64,000 nucleotides of DNA from Artemia franciscana (Eukaryota > Arthropoda > Branchiopoda > Anostraca > Artemiidae), in contig NW_027062691.1 of the NCBI RefSeq assembly GCF_032884065.1, forward strand, positions 558,001 to 622,000, in the 5' to 3' direction. Each line of letters begins with the position of its first letter. Position 1 is the first letter of the stretch. The notes under the pieces are model-generated. The model did not search any database. It had not been told where the DNA came from and was given only the letters and a program-made list of their open reading frames with translations. The position numbers and the translations under genes are program-made. This document shows positions 22,385-36,119 of the stretch, piece after piece.

Positions 22385-25205
22385 GAAGTGTTTATTCCAG
22401 TAAAAAATCACCATCTATCTTTTTTGCCTCCTTTAGCCTGTTTCCAGTTCCTGATTGCCATTTAAATTTCATTTTGCCTGTTACTCATTTCTTATCCATA
22501 TTACTGAGGGGTCATAGCTAAGCACTAGAGAAGTCATTGTTAAATATCTTGTGCTTAAGTATATATAGCTTGTTGCAATTAACTAGAATTTCTAAGTATA
22601 CAATTTTTGATGTGTTCTAAGCCAAAAGAAGGACCTGTAGGCCTATTGAAGAAATTATTGTAAAAAAGGATTCTTTATAATTTACATAATAATTATAGCT
22701 AATACATTCTACATGTAGCCCTACTTTACACTCAACCTACCTAATATAGAAATATATTGCTGAAATTACATATTTTCCATTGATTCTTCCAATCAATCCC
22801 TTGACCCTAGTTCCTGTCAATTGAAGCAACTGTGAAAAAACAAGAACTGGAAAAAAAGTAACAGGTGGCACAGTACCCTGGAAATATGTAATTTGGGCGA
22901 TATATTTGCACATTAGACAGGTTGGGGGTAATTTTTTCTTCTTCATATTTTTCACATACAACTAAAGTGAACACGCCACCAACACCTTTTTATGCTCTTT
23001 CCAAATATAATAATTGCTTCTATTGTAAATTCAAATTTAAATACTTTTTAACCTAACCTAAATAATTTTGGAACTGACAAAACATAGTAAATTATTTTGT
23101 CAAAAACAAGCAAATATGCATACTTTAGTTGAAAATTCAACACCAAGAAAGAAGAAAACAGTATAATATTGTACAATTTATTTATCAACTTAATTGTGGA
23201 TAATCAGTGCTTTTGGATTATATGACATTTAAAAAAATGGATTTATGATGAAACAGTAAGTTTGAACCCAATGTTTTAAGGTTTGAGACCAATGTGTTAA
23301 TTCTTTTTATGCCCAAAAACTAAAATATTTGGTCATTTTCAAAAGCTAAAAACTGCTTAAATTTGCAATAGAAGCAATTATTATACTCATAAAGAACATA
23401 AAAAAGCATCAAGTGGAATGTTCACTTTATTTGTAAGTCAAAAATATGAACAACACAAAATTTACCAATTTATAGTATAGAGCTGCATGATTTTTCCCCT
23501 GGGTACATAGACTAAGTGGATGGTCACTTGTACCTGATTGTGTTCCTACTGTTATTAGTTGGATAGAAAAAAAAAACAAAGAAAGTTCCTATTGAAAAGA
23601 AAAGAGCCCAAAATTGAGATTGAATTGTCAAAGCTTGGAGGTTTGCCCCTTCAGTCTGTTTAAAGAAAACAAATTCATAATTGAAGCTTTGTTCATTTCA
23701 ATCTTAAAGGTAACCTATGTTTGTGACACTTCATTAAATGTTTGTAAAGGGATACTTTTATTTATTCATTTGTCTTGTCTGTTTTCTACAAGATTGTTTT
23801 TTAATCTTTAAATTGATATGCGTTTCTTACAAATTAATTAGTCATACCAGAGTTCTATTTATGAGTTTTTGACCTACTTTGTAATCCCTGGTCTCAAAAT
23901 TTCATATAAATTTGTTGAAGCTAGGACACATAGAAATACTGTCTGTTTAAAGAAAATGGATAGACATAAGTAGGTTTTATTACACTAAAGCCCTAGGGTC
24001 ATGGCAATTAAAACAAAACAATGAAGATTAACTTTAAAATACTTGACATCACATAATTATAACAGTCACAAAGAAAAACAAATCACAAAATTTTACTTCT
24101 CTGCTCTGTTGCCAACCTGAACAATTGTCCTACATTTTTAAACCTTGCAAAATATTCACCCCCATTACATTCACCAGCCATCATTCATGACCCCCACTCT
24201 TATCTATACATCAACAATTCAGGGAAAAGGAAGGACTGAAAAGGAAGTGCAATTGGAACCTAGGGCCCAGGCATCCTATGCTTTTGCATGTCCTTCCTGC
24301 TTACTGTCCCCAGATTGCTCTAGGTACTCATTTAAATTTTGGCCAATTCTTGCTTAGCTTAGAGAGTCACATCACTGACCCCTTTCCTAAACCAAATAAA
24401 CTGGCAATGCCAGTAATTAAACCTGTGCTCCTTAGACAATAGATTCTCAACCCAAATTGCCAACCACTTAGCAATGAACACAAATATGACCAGAAAACAA
24501 CAATTACTTGAAAAAAGAAAATATTTAAAAAAATCAAGTCATAGTTGCCAGGATGCCTTGCTGCCATTTTCTCTACTCTCCTATAAACAATATATATTTT
24601 ATTTAGACAAATTAATTTTAAGACAGGTATCAACAAAACTCCATCAGGGATTGTATTTACTCAAGATACAACCAGCAATATTAATGCTTAGCTTTGTGAT
24701 ATTCTAGTCTTGAAATAATAAAAAAAAGAAGAATTATATGTTCTATGTTCTATTTCTTTTCTACCAGCTCATTTGTGATAGCAATATGCTTATGGTTGGC
24801 TTAAAATCTCTCTAAATGCTTTAAAATAGATGGAACTTTAAAAACAAAATATACTGATGAGAAAAAAGAATGTTACCATAACTCTCTAAACTTGGTACTG
24901 TTTAAGACAATTTTTTAGCAAAGCAAATGCAAAACTTTAATGTATTTTGATATAAGATACTTCAGAGAGTTTTGACCAAATCTATGAATTAAAGGGCAAG
25001 GCATTCCTTCCCAATTTTTACAAAAGAAGAAGCTTGATTAAAAAAATAGATATATCTTTAACAGAAAGCAAGTGACATTAATGAAATTAATCAAAACAAA
25101 ATTAACTGAGATTAAAGAATATCAGCTATATATTTATCTTATAGAAGGTGGCATAAAATATTGTTTCTCAAGTTAGAAAAACCCAGTGTTACAACTTAAA
25201 GTTCT
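22385..25205. other. Unannotated AT-rich stretch
   Basis: There is no recognised gene or complete transposon. Short ORFs on both strands lack family features. AT-rich blocks near 22985-23060 and 23300-23410 resemble sequence at 30360-30540, indicating more diverged dispersed repeats. Confidence 0.4.
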
Positions 25206-25209
25206 AATC

Positions 25210-25460
25210 AATAACAGGAATTGTAATTTATGAACTAAGGCCAGAGAAAAAAAAACTGAAAATTATGGTAATATGTTGTTTTTTCAAAGTTTCAAAAGAT
25301 ATAGACATGTCATGTAGGCAAATTTTAGGACCCTCTATAGGGAGATGGAGTGGAGATAGGTACTTTGCAATACCTTTCTGGGACATACTTTAGCCTGTAG
25401 ACATATCCCTGAAAGTTTCATTTTCCTAATCTAACCTCTTTCCAAGATAATCAAAAGCAG
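25210..25460 (-). mobile_element. R3 DNA-transposon half copy
   Basis: The sequence contains ACCCTCTATAGGGAGA, GGGACATACTTTAGCCTGTA and CCTGAAAGTTTCATTTTCCT, the right half of R3. The left half and outer TIR are missing. Confidence 0.7.
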
Positions 25461-25789
25461 CTAAAGTAGAATCTTCTCCAACTGAAAATATAGTGTGGTT
25501 TAGATGCCAAGCCTGTTTGATATGGTAATATAAATCTTGCATGATGTTTTTCTTTTTTTAGTTTGATATAGGAATAATAAATCTCATTAATGCAACCTTC
25601 AAGCCCTGGGAATAAGAAAAGGATATAAACAGTAGCCTGATAAGAAAAGATATAAACAGTAGGGGGAAAAATATTCAAGATTACATTTTAGAAACAGGAT
25701 TTATTTCTGATAATTGGATTCACAAAACTCAATTAGGCTATGTTCAAAGGTACAAAGAAGTTCCTAAACTTCTTGAATGGGCAAAATTA

Positions 25790-26245
25790 ACCTAAGATAG
25801 ACCTAAGTACAGTTCTATCATTAATGCAATCTTCAAGCCCTGAAAATAAGAAAAGGGTATACATAGTAGCCTAGTTTGGGAATAAAATTCAAGATTGCAT
25901 TTTAGAAACTAAATTTGTTTCTGATAATTGGATTCAGCAAACTTAACTAGCTACTTTCCTAGGCACAAAGAAGTCCTTACACTGAAATTTTACCCCAGGG
26001 CTCGTAAAGGAATATGTCCAAACTCTAAAACAATGCCCTAGCAGAAAAAAAGTGAAGCACCCAACTAAGCTAACCTTTTTAGAGTTACTGAGGATTACAA
26101 CCAACCTATCCAAAGGCGATTTAAAACTATTTCTTCTTAAAAAAGCGTATGCATTAGAAAAAACTTTAAGGCTTTAGCTTATTACTTGTAAGGATTTTGC
26201 TCAGAACTTGAAATAATTTCAAGCTAAATTTTTCTTATTGAAACA
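25790..26245 (+). repeat. ~450-bp dispersed block, first copy
   Basis: This block is near-identical to 27660-28115. Shared markers include GATAATTGGATTCAGCAAAC, AGGAATATGTCCAAACTCTA and AAAAAAGCGTATGCATTAGA. A 60-codon frame starting LVKEYVQTLKQCPSRKKVKH is open here but shifted in the second copy. I do not recognise the protein. It may be a fragment of an unknown transposon ORF or of a retroposed transcript. Confidence 0.55.
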
Positions 26246-26439
26246 TAACAAACAAAATGAAAAACAAATTAATTTTGTTATGATATGACAAATAATTTGG
26301 TAACAAGGGAACATCAAAAAACATACTTGATAAGATTATGGAACAGCTCTTCTGATAATTTTGCAACAAACTATAGGGGAATTTAATGCATAGACCAAGT
26401 AGTCAAAATAATACTGGGATGTCCATGAATCAGCAAGAC

Positions 26440-27055
26440 TAAAAAAAAGGTTTAAAATAAGAGCTTTGAGACATGATATCCTTCTAAATATCAAATTTCA
26501 TTGAGATCCAATCACCTGTTTGTAAGTTAAAAATACCTCATTTTTTCTAATCTTTCAGAATTACCCCCCCCCCCCCAACTTCCCCAAAATGAGCGGATGT
26601 GTTCCAGTATGTCAATCATGTATCTAGGACTCGTGCTTCATATTCTCACCAAGTTTCATCCTGATCCCTCCACTCAAAGTTTTTTCCAAGTTTTAGGTAT
26701 CCCTCTCCCAACTCCCCCCCCCCAATGTCACCAAATCTGGTTGGGATTTAAAATAAGAGCTCTAAGACACCATATCCTTCTAAATATCATATTTCATTGA
26801 GATCCAATTGCCCATTTGTAAGTTAAAAATACCTCATTTTTTTAATTTTTCAGAATTACCCCCCCCCCCCAGCCACCCCAAAGAGAGAGGATCCGTTCTG
26901 ATTATTTCAATCATGTATCTAGGACTTGTGCTTATTTTTCCCACCAAGTTTCATCCCAATCCCTCCACTCTAAGTGTTTTCCAAGATTTTAGGTTTCCCC
27001 CTCCCATATCCCCCCTAATGTCACCAGATCGTGACATTGGTCGGGATTTAAAATA
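26440..27055 (-). repeat. Truncated R2 array
   Basis: About two inverted-orientation R2 units are present, with C-rich blocks, AGAGCTCTAAGACACCATAT-type boundaries and CATCCCAATCCCTCCACTCT. Both hairpin ends are missing. It lies between the two copies of the 450-bp block. Confidence 0.75.
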
Positions 27056-27391
27056 ACACTGGTAGTTGTGAAATAAATACTCTGAATCTGATGCAAAAAC
27101 AGGATATTTATAATAAGTCAAAGCAGGATAATGAATGCAATTTTATTTGTTTGAAACACACTGAATCTCTTACTAGGTAAGAGCAATGAGCCTCTTTCCT
27201 TGTTGTGCCATAACTTCAGTCAATTTTATGCCAGATTCAAATGTAAAATAAAGCTAGGCTATTAACTAATATTATACAGCATTTGTTCTTAAACTAGACT
27301 TCTGAATGATTAGACAAAACACTCATAAATTTTCATATAGGTTTATGGTTTAATATGAAAATGGATAAAGGTTGAGCATAGAACCTCTTGA

Positions 27392-27563
<172 letters not shown>

Positions 27564-27659
27564 TATGTTCTCCATATACATTGATGTGTAGAAATTGCAT
27601 TTTGAGAATCAAAGCAAATGTGAACATGAACAGAAACTCAAAATTAAGAAAAAATATTT

Positions 27660-28115
27660 GGTCAGGATTAACCTAAGATAGGCCTAAGTACAATTCTATC
27701 ATTAATACAATCTTTAAGCCCTGAAAATAAGAGCCTAGCCTTGGAATAAAATTCAATATTGCATTTACGAAACTAAATATAAGCATTATATGCATTATAG
27801 AAACTAAATTTGTTTCTGATAATTGGATTCAGCAAACTCAACTAGCTAATTTCCTAGGCACAAAGAAGTCCCTACACTGAAATTTTTCCCCATGGCTCGT
27901 AAAGGAATATGTCCAAACTCTAAAACAATGCCCAGGCAGAAAAAAGTGAAGCACCCAACAAAACTTACCTTTTTAGAGCTACTGAAGATTACAACTAACC
28001 TACCCAAAGGTGATTTAAAACTATTTCTTCTTAAAAAAGCGTATGCATTAGACAAAACATTAAAGCTTTAGCTTATTACTTATAAGGATTTTGCTCAGAT
28101 CTTGAAATAATTTCA
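27660..28115 (+). repeat. ~450-bp dispersed block, second copy
   Basis: This is a direct repeat of 25790-26245 at an offset of about 1.87 kb. It differs by small indels, including loss of one A in the poly-A stretch of the shared frame. That breaks the LVKEYVQTLK frame. Confidence 0.7.
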
Positions 28116-28403
28116 AGATAAAAATCCTTTCGTCCTTTTAGGAAACGGCTTAAGTATTTGGCCATTGTGACCAAATCCTTAAAGGATTTTTCCAAAATCC
28201 TATGCGTGTAAACTTGGCATTAGATGTCGTGCAAAACATTAATTATCGTAAACTTGAGTTTTTTGAAGAAACGAAATATAATAGATTAGTGATTTCTATT
28301 CAGATTATTTTGTACAGCTAATCTGTCCCTGCTGACATTTGTTTATCATCGTAAGTAAGCCAATAAGATAAATTAATAAGGCCTTTTATTGAGCTCGTCT
28401 TGG

Positions 28404-29665
28404 TAAAATTCTATTAATTTACTTCTTGCTATCTTGGAAAGGGTTTAGGTTAGGAAAATGAAACTTTCAGGGATGGGCCTAAAAGTTAAATTATGTCCTG
28501 GGAAGGTATTTCAAAGTACCCACCTCGGTAAAATTCTATTTAATTGACTTCTTGCTATCTTGGAAAGGGTTTAGGCTAGGAAAATGAAACTTTAATTGAC
28601 TTTTTGCTATCTTGAAAAGGGTTTAGGTTAGGAAAATGAAACTTTCAGGGATGGGTCTAAAAGCTAAATTATTTCTCGGGAGGTATTTTAAATACCCCTT
28701 CCACTCCTCCCTCTAGAGGGCCCTGAGATTTGCCAATATGACAGGTCCATACCTATCAAAATTTTGACAAAACAACATTTTACCTTAATTTTCAGTTACC
28801 AGTTGCTTTTCCTCTGCCTTTATTTCTGAAAATTTTATTTAAAATTTTATGAAACAAAAATTTTTAAAGGTCAGGGCCCTCTAAAGGGAAAAGGAGTAGT
28901 TAGTTGCTTCAAAGGTAAAATTCTAGTTAATTGACTTCTTGCTATCTTGGAAAGGGTTTAGGTTAGGATAATGAAACTTTCAGGGATGGGTCTACAGGCT
29001 AAACTATGTCCCGGGAAGGTATTTTAAAGTACCCACCTCCACTCTTTCTCCCTCTAGAGGGCTCTGAAATTTGCCTACATGACAGGTCTATACCTATTGA
29101 AATTTTGACAAAACAACATTTTACCTTAATTTTCAGTTACTAGTTGCTTTTTCTATGCCTTTAGTTATGAAAATGCAACTTCTGTTATTTGAGTAGAATT
29201 TTGAGCCATATCAATGTTTTTCTTCAAAATTTAGGAAATGTATTTGCATATCTTTAAAACCTTATAAAATGGAATTGGGCAAAGCTATGAAGCTGAAAAC
29301 AATTTTGTTGTACTTCAATTAAGCATAAGATCTATTTTGCAAGGTTTCACTTTTATAACAGAAATATTTTTAAAGGTCATCAAAGGTCAGGGCCCTCTAG
29401 AGGGAGAAGGAGTGGAGGTAGTTGCTTCATAATACCTTCCCAGGACAAACTTTAGTTTGTAGATTCATCCCTGAAAGTTTCATTTTCCTAACCTATACCC
29501 TTTCTGAGATAGCAAGAAGTCAATTAACTAGAATTTTACTGCTTCAAAATACCTTCCGGGGATATAGGCTACTTTAGTCTGTAGATTCATCCCTAAAAGT
29601 TTCATTTTCCTAACCTAAACCCATTCTGAGATAGCAAGAAGTCAATTAACTAGAATTTTACCCTT
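28404..29665. mobile_element. Cluster of R3 DNA transposons
   Basis: It holds repeated left ends (28404, about 28525 and 28600), one full element at 28914-29539 with the same TIRs as 21751-22381, and an extra right end at 29545-29665. The partial copies abut the full copy directly, suggesting tandem or nested insertion followed by deletion. Confidence 0.7.
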
Positions 29666-31787
29666 GTCTTAAAGAAAAATTGGCTCTCATGTTTGTTTTT
29701 GAGTGGGATCTAAGATATACAAAATGCAGAGTTTATTGTTTGAAAACTGGCTTTAGCTGTGTTGATAAATTCCCTTACTTACATAGGGTCATGGTGAACA
29801 TACTATATAATGGCCTGTAGTGGTAAATCTGGAGTTTTCTTGCATAATTTAGCTGGGATGGAATTGAATAGGCCTACTCACTTGATCCCTTTATTTAGCC
29901 TGTGTTGTTTCATAATTCAATAGCCTAGTTTTTTAGGGTAATCACATTTTGAGCCCTTGAATGAGCTAAAACAGCCCATATTAACCACAAATTTAAAAAT
30001 ATGCAGAACTTTATAAGTAGAACCAGAAACCCCAAAAGGAATGACATCAGTTTTTATGATTTTATATTACTATAAAGATTAAGGAAAAACAATAATTAAT
30101 ATTCCTGAATCAGCCACAAATTAAAAATTTTTCTCACTAGATTTTTTTTTTTTTAATCTGTTTCTATATTTTTGGTTACTAGCCTATAGAATGTTTTATT
30201 GGTAAATATTTCACAGTTCATATAATTGACTTACCAATTAAAGCCACAAATTAAAATTATTTCTCACTAGACAGTTAAAAAAAAAAAAAAATCTGTTTCT
30301 ATATTTTTGGTTACTAGCCTATATAATGTTTTATTGGTAAATATTTTACAGTTCATGTAATTGACTAATTGCTTCTATTGCAAATTCAAATTTAAGCACT
30401 TTTGACCTAACCTAATGAGCCTAACCTAACTATAAACTGATAAACCTAACATGACTTTTATTGAAACAGTAAGCTTAAGAACAACGTTTTAAAGTTTGAT
30501 ACCAATGTTTTAAGCTTTTTTTATACACCATATTTTGGTCATTTCATTTTCATCAACAAAGGTTCTAAAACCATTTAGCTTAATTAATGCTTTTTATAAT
30601 TGATGAAATTATGCAAACTTATGAGCAATTATTTATTGGCCATTAAGGAGGGGAACAGGTTGATCTTTGTGTAGCTATGAAGGGGGGGGAGGGTATGCCA
30701 AGCACCTCAAAAAATGTCTCATAATACCTAAACTTTTTAACACTTAGTGAGCCTTCAAGTAAATACAGAGTTTGTTTTAGGGGGGGGGGATAGACATTAA
30801 TCTGATGGAAGCTTTGAAGTTAATAGATACTTTGTGCAGTTATTTTGGCATTAAGGCTCTTTCTGGTCTTTGAGTTTCTAGTATTTTCCCCTATCTTACA
30901 TTCCCACATGTTCCCAAAGCCACAGTAAATGCACAAAGAAAAGCCCTGTTCTTTGTCTTGTTGTTTCTATCTGTGGCATGCATAGGAAATCTTTTATACC
31001 ATGACTTATTGAGCAGTACAATGCAAGCTGGTAGGAGGCAATGACCAGTTGTCTCTATTTTTTCTCTTGACTCTGCCTAGTGCTACAGGCAGTAAAAGTT
31101 AGTTGTTCAGTTATTTTGCCTGAATATTAGACAGAAGACAATGCAATATGACAGTATTTTATGTAATTACTGACTTGTTATTTTCAATCATTGTATTTAT
31201 TTGATGATAATACAAATTTAGCCATTTGAGCTTGTGAGTATTTGTTGTGAAAAAATGTTCATTGATTCAATCTTTATTCTCCCTTTGTTCCAAGAAAAAT
31301 TTTTGGACCAAGACTGTAATATGGGTGATAGCTCCTCTCTTATTATAGATGTATGTTTCCTGTATAACATACAAGATTGTATTTTTATGCTCCAGGGGAA
31401 TTGCACCATGGCATCCATGGGGAATATTCTTATAAAGAAACATATATTGGAAGAACACACCTTGAAAACTGTGGAAATGAAGACTATATGTCATCTTCAA
31501 TTTTTCTGATCCCATTCCTCTTGAGAAGTATTGAAGGAGTGTTCTTTCAGGGATTTTTTTTTTTGTTCTAGAGGATTTGCTGGACACATATTAGACTTGA
31601 ATGTAAATATACAGGAGTTAAAAAAGACTGTGGTAGCCTCATTTATATTTACAGTGCATTGGATCAAGTAACTCTAACTGATAGAATTAAAACCCTAATA
31701 AAATATGGTTTTATTTACATTATAGCCCCAGAGAAAGTGGGGATTGAACCATATTTTTGCACAGCCTATTGTTTGAAATTCAGTCAG
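29666..31787. other. Unannotated stretch with a ~130-bp tandem duplication
   Basis: Sequence at 30110-30235 is repeated at 30240-30365 (marker ATATTTTTGGTTACTAGCCT). An unrecognised 91-codon ORF at 31234-31509 (+) overlaps antisense ORFs and has no family features. No other gene was seen. Confidence 0.4.
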
Positions 31788-32254
31788 TCACCTAGGTACC
31801 CATAACATTCTGTAGGCAATTTCTCTGAAAAACATCTAACAAATCTTCATCCAATTTTTGGAGTGCCCATGCTTCAGCACCATATTTGATCACTGTCATC
31901 ACTGTAGCTTCCAATATTTTAATCCTGGCTTGCAGACTTACCTTCCTATTCTTCCAAACTTTTTTCAACTGTGAAGAAACACCCTGAGCCTTAGCTATTC
32001 TATTTTTAACGTTTTCACTGCTCCCAGCATCTTTACTCATAATACTAACAAGATATGTCAAACTGTCTACCTGATCATTCTTTTCATTTCCCAACATCAC
32101 CTTTTCATCTTCACCTTTTCTCTTAGCACCTTAGTCTTCTTAATATTGATTTTCAGACCTATGCTAGCAAACTGAACATGTAATACCTGTAAAAGGTTGC
32201 TTATTTTGCCCAAACTTTCATATAGGATGCTTAAATCGTCAGTAAAGAATCCAG

Positions 32255-33335
32255 AAAGTCATGGTCTTCTCTGATGATGGAGACCCCATATTCTCAGAGC
32301 CTGCACCAGCTATAAGCAGGATACCCCAGGGAAGCATCCTTGGACCCACCCTCTTCTCAATATATATTAATGATTTTGAGGATGTTCTACAAACCCCATC
32401 ACTCTCTATGCTGATGACAGTAAACTAATTGGAATTGCTGATGGAACCCTACAAAATGACTTGAATGGTCTCTCCTTATGGGCTTTTATCTGGATGATGA
32501 AGTTCAACTCATCAAAATGCAAAGTCCTGTACATGGGTCCCCACAACATTCAGATTTCTTACTGTATGCTGGATAAAGCTGGCCCACATATCCCAGTTGA
32601 GGCTGTTGAGAGTGAACAAGACTTAGAGGTGATCATTGACAGGAAGTTTAAGTTCCATGAGCACACTATGTAACATGTTGCTAAGGCCAACAGAGCCCTG
32701 TGACTAATTAAATGAACCATATCATCAGGCCATTCTCTGATAATAAGAAAATTATATAATGCTCTTGTAAGGCCACATTTGGAGTTTGGCTGCCCTGTTA
32801 CAAATCCTAAATACAAGGGAAATGTGGTAGCCCTTAAAAGTGTACAGAGAAGGGCAACTAAGCTTTATGCCCCACACCAATTGCTTCTTTACCCTGAACG
32901 TCTGCATAGCCTTAAGATACCCACATTGGTTTACTGGCAGCACATAGGAGATATCATTTTTGTCATGAAAATGCACCAAAATAACATAACTAACTCCATT
33001 TTTACTCCCTCCCCTGCCACCATGACAAGAGGCCACTCAATGAAGCTGCAACAGGAGCCCTCCTGACGTAGAGGGAGGATGAACTTTTTCTCAGTATGTG
33101 TTATACCAACTTGGAACAGTCTTTCCAATAAGACTGTAACTGGTGAATTGGTTCATTCTTTCAAAATGAAGTCAATTTGAAGTGGAGTAATGCAGAATGG
33201 AAGTACCAGCGGGACATCACATCCACTAATTGTGTCACCTCATCAATTCAACAGCGAGATGTTCTACAGGAGGATGCACTCCACCTTATCTTGCTGTAAA
33301 CGCAATTTAATATAATTTAAGGTAATTTAAGTATA
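32255..33335 (+). mobile_element. CR1/Jockey-like LINE fragment nested in LINE family A
   Basis: The + strand frames encode PQGSILGPTLFSIYINDFE (RT palm), a YADDS-like block at about 32405, WMMKFNSSKCKVLYMG, a VIIDRKFKFHEHT segment, and the thumb/C-terminal SVQRRATKLYAP. This is a classical CR1/Jockey-superfamily order. It is 5' truncated and degenerate. Confidence 0.8.
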
Positions 33336-33534
33336 ATCTAAGTCTAGGAGAGTTTTACTTTCCCCATTTTTTTCCATGTCCCTCATTGTCTTTGCTATGC
33401 TCCTTAGAACAAAGTCCACCAAAACGATTCAAATAAAAGGGGATAGGACGCAAGCCTGTTTAACTCCTGATTTAATACAAAACCAGCAATTAACCTCATT
33501 TTCTACCTTACTGGCAGCAATGTTATCAAACAGT

Positions 33535-34125
33535 TTGTGGTAATGAACTGTAGTAAGGAGCAACCCAGATCAATACTAACCAAAACTCTAAAAAACGGAA
33601 TTTTGATACCAATAGCTACATCAAAAGAATAGTATTTTAATGCTGATTTTAAATATATAAGTTTCATCAAGTTTAGTATTACCCATCAAAAGTTACGAGC
33701 CTGAGAAAATTTGGCTCATTTTAGAAAATAGGAGGAAACCCCCCCTAAAAGTCATAGAATCCTAATGAAAATCACACCATCAGATTCAGCGTATCAGAGA
33801 ACTCTGTTGTAGAAGTTTCAAGCTCCTATCTACAAAAATGTGGAATTTTGTATTTTTTACCAGAAGGCAGATCATGGATGCTTGTTTATTTGTTTTTTTT
33901 CTTTCTTTTTTTTCCAGGGGTGATTGCATCAACCCAGTGGTCCTAGAATGTTACGAGAGGACTGTTTTTACTGTTTTGAAATGTAGAGTTGAGAGAAATA
34001 GTCAAACTTTAGCGTAAAGAGCAGGGCATTGATGAGGAAGCAGCCCCTTTCATATATGAAGTAATTTCTGTTAATTTTAAGTTTTAATGTTGCTCCTTAC
34101 TTTAAGTTAAGAAAAACTCTTTTTT
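33535..34125 (+). repeat. Repeat family R1, internally deleted
   Basis: The hairpin end (CAGTTTGT / ATGAACTG) and adjacent GTAGTAAGGAGCAACCC are followed by the first part of the R1 body. A deletion then joins it to half of the foldback module (CAAACTTTAGCGTAAAGAG). It lies inside LINE family A. Confidence 0.75.
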
Positions 34126-34674
34126 TTATTTAATTCTTATACATAGTACTAATTACTTTAATATATTTTTCTGGTATACCCATACAAGGATAAGACCTTT
34201 GTTAAAATCTTCTATCAACAGAATGTAATGCTTGCTCATAATCTATAAAGCTGAGGACTAAACGTGTTTGCTAACTCAGGTACTTCTCAATTATAAACCT
34301 AAGAGTGAAAATTTGGTCAACACATCCTTTACCCTTTCTAAAAGCACACTGTTCTTCTCTTATAACTTAGTCTATTGCATCTCTCAGTCTAAAAAGAAGA
34401 GTTCGACTTGTTCAACCTGTCTTTTGCCATCTTAAAGGCAATCTGTCCAACTTAAGCCTTATTTTATTTATAGCCCTAGAAAGGGTGATGAAGTAACATA
34501 TTTCACATAGTGTATTGTTACCAAGTCGAATAATTTATTAAGCCTACCGACCTGCAACAAAACTACATAAGCAAACAGCAATCATAAGATATTAAGCATA
34601 AAAGCACTAAACACAACACATAGCTTGTTTTTTTTTTTTATGTGGTCATTTGAATAAGTACTTAAAGCTATGCT

Positions 34675-34850
34675 TAGAGAATCGACCTTGAAAATATATT
34701 TCCTGCATATCTCAGCCTTTCCAAAGGCCCATGTTTTGGGACCATATTTGACCACTGTCATTGTGCTGACCTTCAGTGTCCTTATTCTTGTATTAGTGCT
34801 ATGGAACTTTCAGCTGCAACTGTTTAGCCCTCTTCTTATTTCTTTATCTT
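34675..34850 (-). mobile_element. Short LINE family A fragment
   Basis: The reverse complement encodes LKVSTMTVVKYGPKTWAFGKAEI, matching the ATVMTVVKYGSEAWAL block of family A. Confidence 0.5.
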
Positions 34851-35479
34851 GCTTAAGAGAACTAATGTAAAGGTGTTTACTTCAGCTTTAAGTAACAAAA
34901 GGGCAATAGTCAATAGATTCATTTTAATATTGCAAAATGTGCAATATGGGATAAAAATCTGTGGAAGTGGCATATGGGAAAGTTTTGGCAGTTTTATAGA
35001 TCATCATGAAAAATCTTCTGCTATTGTGTTGATGAATTATTTTCAAAAAGGCATTAGTTGGCAGATATGTTTTTGATATTGTAAAATCTGTAATATGAGA
35101 TCAAACCTACTGAATTGAGAATTTGTAGGGAATTCATTTAAATGAATTCATTTAAATGTTTGATTTAATGTTTCATTTAAATTTCATTTAAATATAGCAA
35201 TAAATGGTAAATGTCAATATCAAACTTATTTTTATAGGGAGACTCTACAAACTCAAGACTAGATTTCAATTTTAAATAAGTTACTCGTCTTTTAAATTTT
35301 GACCTTGGGAATAAGTTGTTTATTACTTGTAGAAGGGCCGTATCTTGTAGCATTAATTTTTGCTGAACTACACTAATTATCTAACAATCTTCCACCAATA
35401 GCTAAATTTAAGCAAAGGACTCAATTCCCTGCTAAGACTTAACTATTCATTTTTACCTTACTTATTGACTTATGTTTGG

Positions 35480-36060
35480 GGCTGCATGCTGGCTGGCATT
35501 GAGAATAATGTCTGCCTCCCCCATCCACTTCAGTCCATGGCCAGTGTTAGTGTTTTGCTCTGTCTGATGTTTGCCATCGTCAGGAATTCGGGCTGGCTGT
35601 CGGATTATCGGTTCTTTGGTTGGCCCTAGGGTTATTTCCAACTGGTTTTGGTAAGGTTGTAGTCATAGGTCATCTCTGTGGGTAGATTTGGAGACATTTA
35701 CAGCAGATGTCTAAACCATTGTAAGGTGCAGTCGGATGCTTGGGTCGAAAACCGTGACTACTTAGTGAGCTGCAACAGTTTCTCATTGCTGATGGAATTG
35801 AACCATTGCAGACCTTCAATTGTCCTCAGGTTCTTTGGCTGGAATATGTCAATAGCCCTGATGGTTGTGGGTGATGCTTGCCATGTCTTAGCAGTATATT
35901 AGCACCCATGTACATTATTCAAGCCAACACTAAGCAGATGAATGTATGAACCCAGTTTTATTTGCTTTGCAATGGTTTGCCAGTATCTTGTGTAACTGCT
36001 AAAAGCTTCCAGGTCTTCAAGTTGCATTTGATCTCAAAACATTACAGGAAGTAATTTAGT
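35480..36060 (-). mobile_element. LINE C-terminal remnant (distinct endonuclease-RT family)
   Basis: The - strand encodes IFQPKNLRTIEGLQWFN, ISNEKLLQLTK and PNLPTEMTYDYNLTK, with a GQPKNRWSDS-like stretch. This is the usual C-terminal region of endonuclease-RT LINEs (LRWFGHICRM...). Its sequence differs from family A. Confidence 0.55.
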
Positions 36061-36119
36061 CTTTGAATCATTTCTAACTTCTGGTGCTGTGTTTTCTATT
36101 TTGGGTGAAGGAAGATTTC

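Larger units (their letters stand above)
31788..34560 (-). mobile_element. LINE family A copy interrupted by two later insertions
   Basis: On the - strand the RT is read in three blocks: 34560-34135 (EEQCAFRKGKG, FIDYEQA, IPEKYIKVIS), 33530-33340 (IKSGVKQACVLSPF, DFVLRS, LLDLDY) and 32250-31788 (KNRIAKAQGVSSQLKKVWKN, ATVMTVIKYGAEAWAL, LLDVFQRNCLQ). The order is that of an intact element. The breaks coincide with an R1 element (33535-34125) and an opposite-strand CR1-like LINE (about 32255-33335). It carries many inactivating changes. Confidence 0.8.

Noticed and set aside
31234-31509. 91-codon ORF between repeats
   Set aside because: No recognisable motif, overlapping ORFs in three other frames, and no splice or homology support; not called as a gene.
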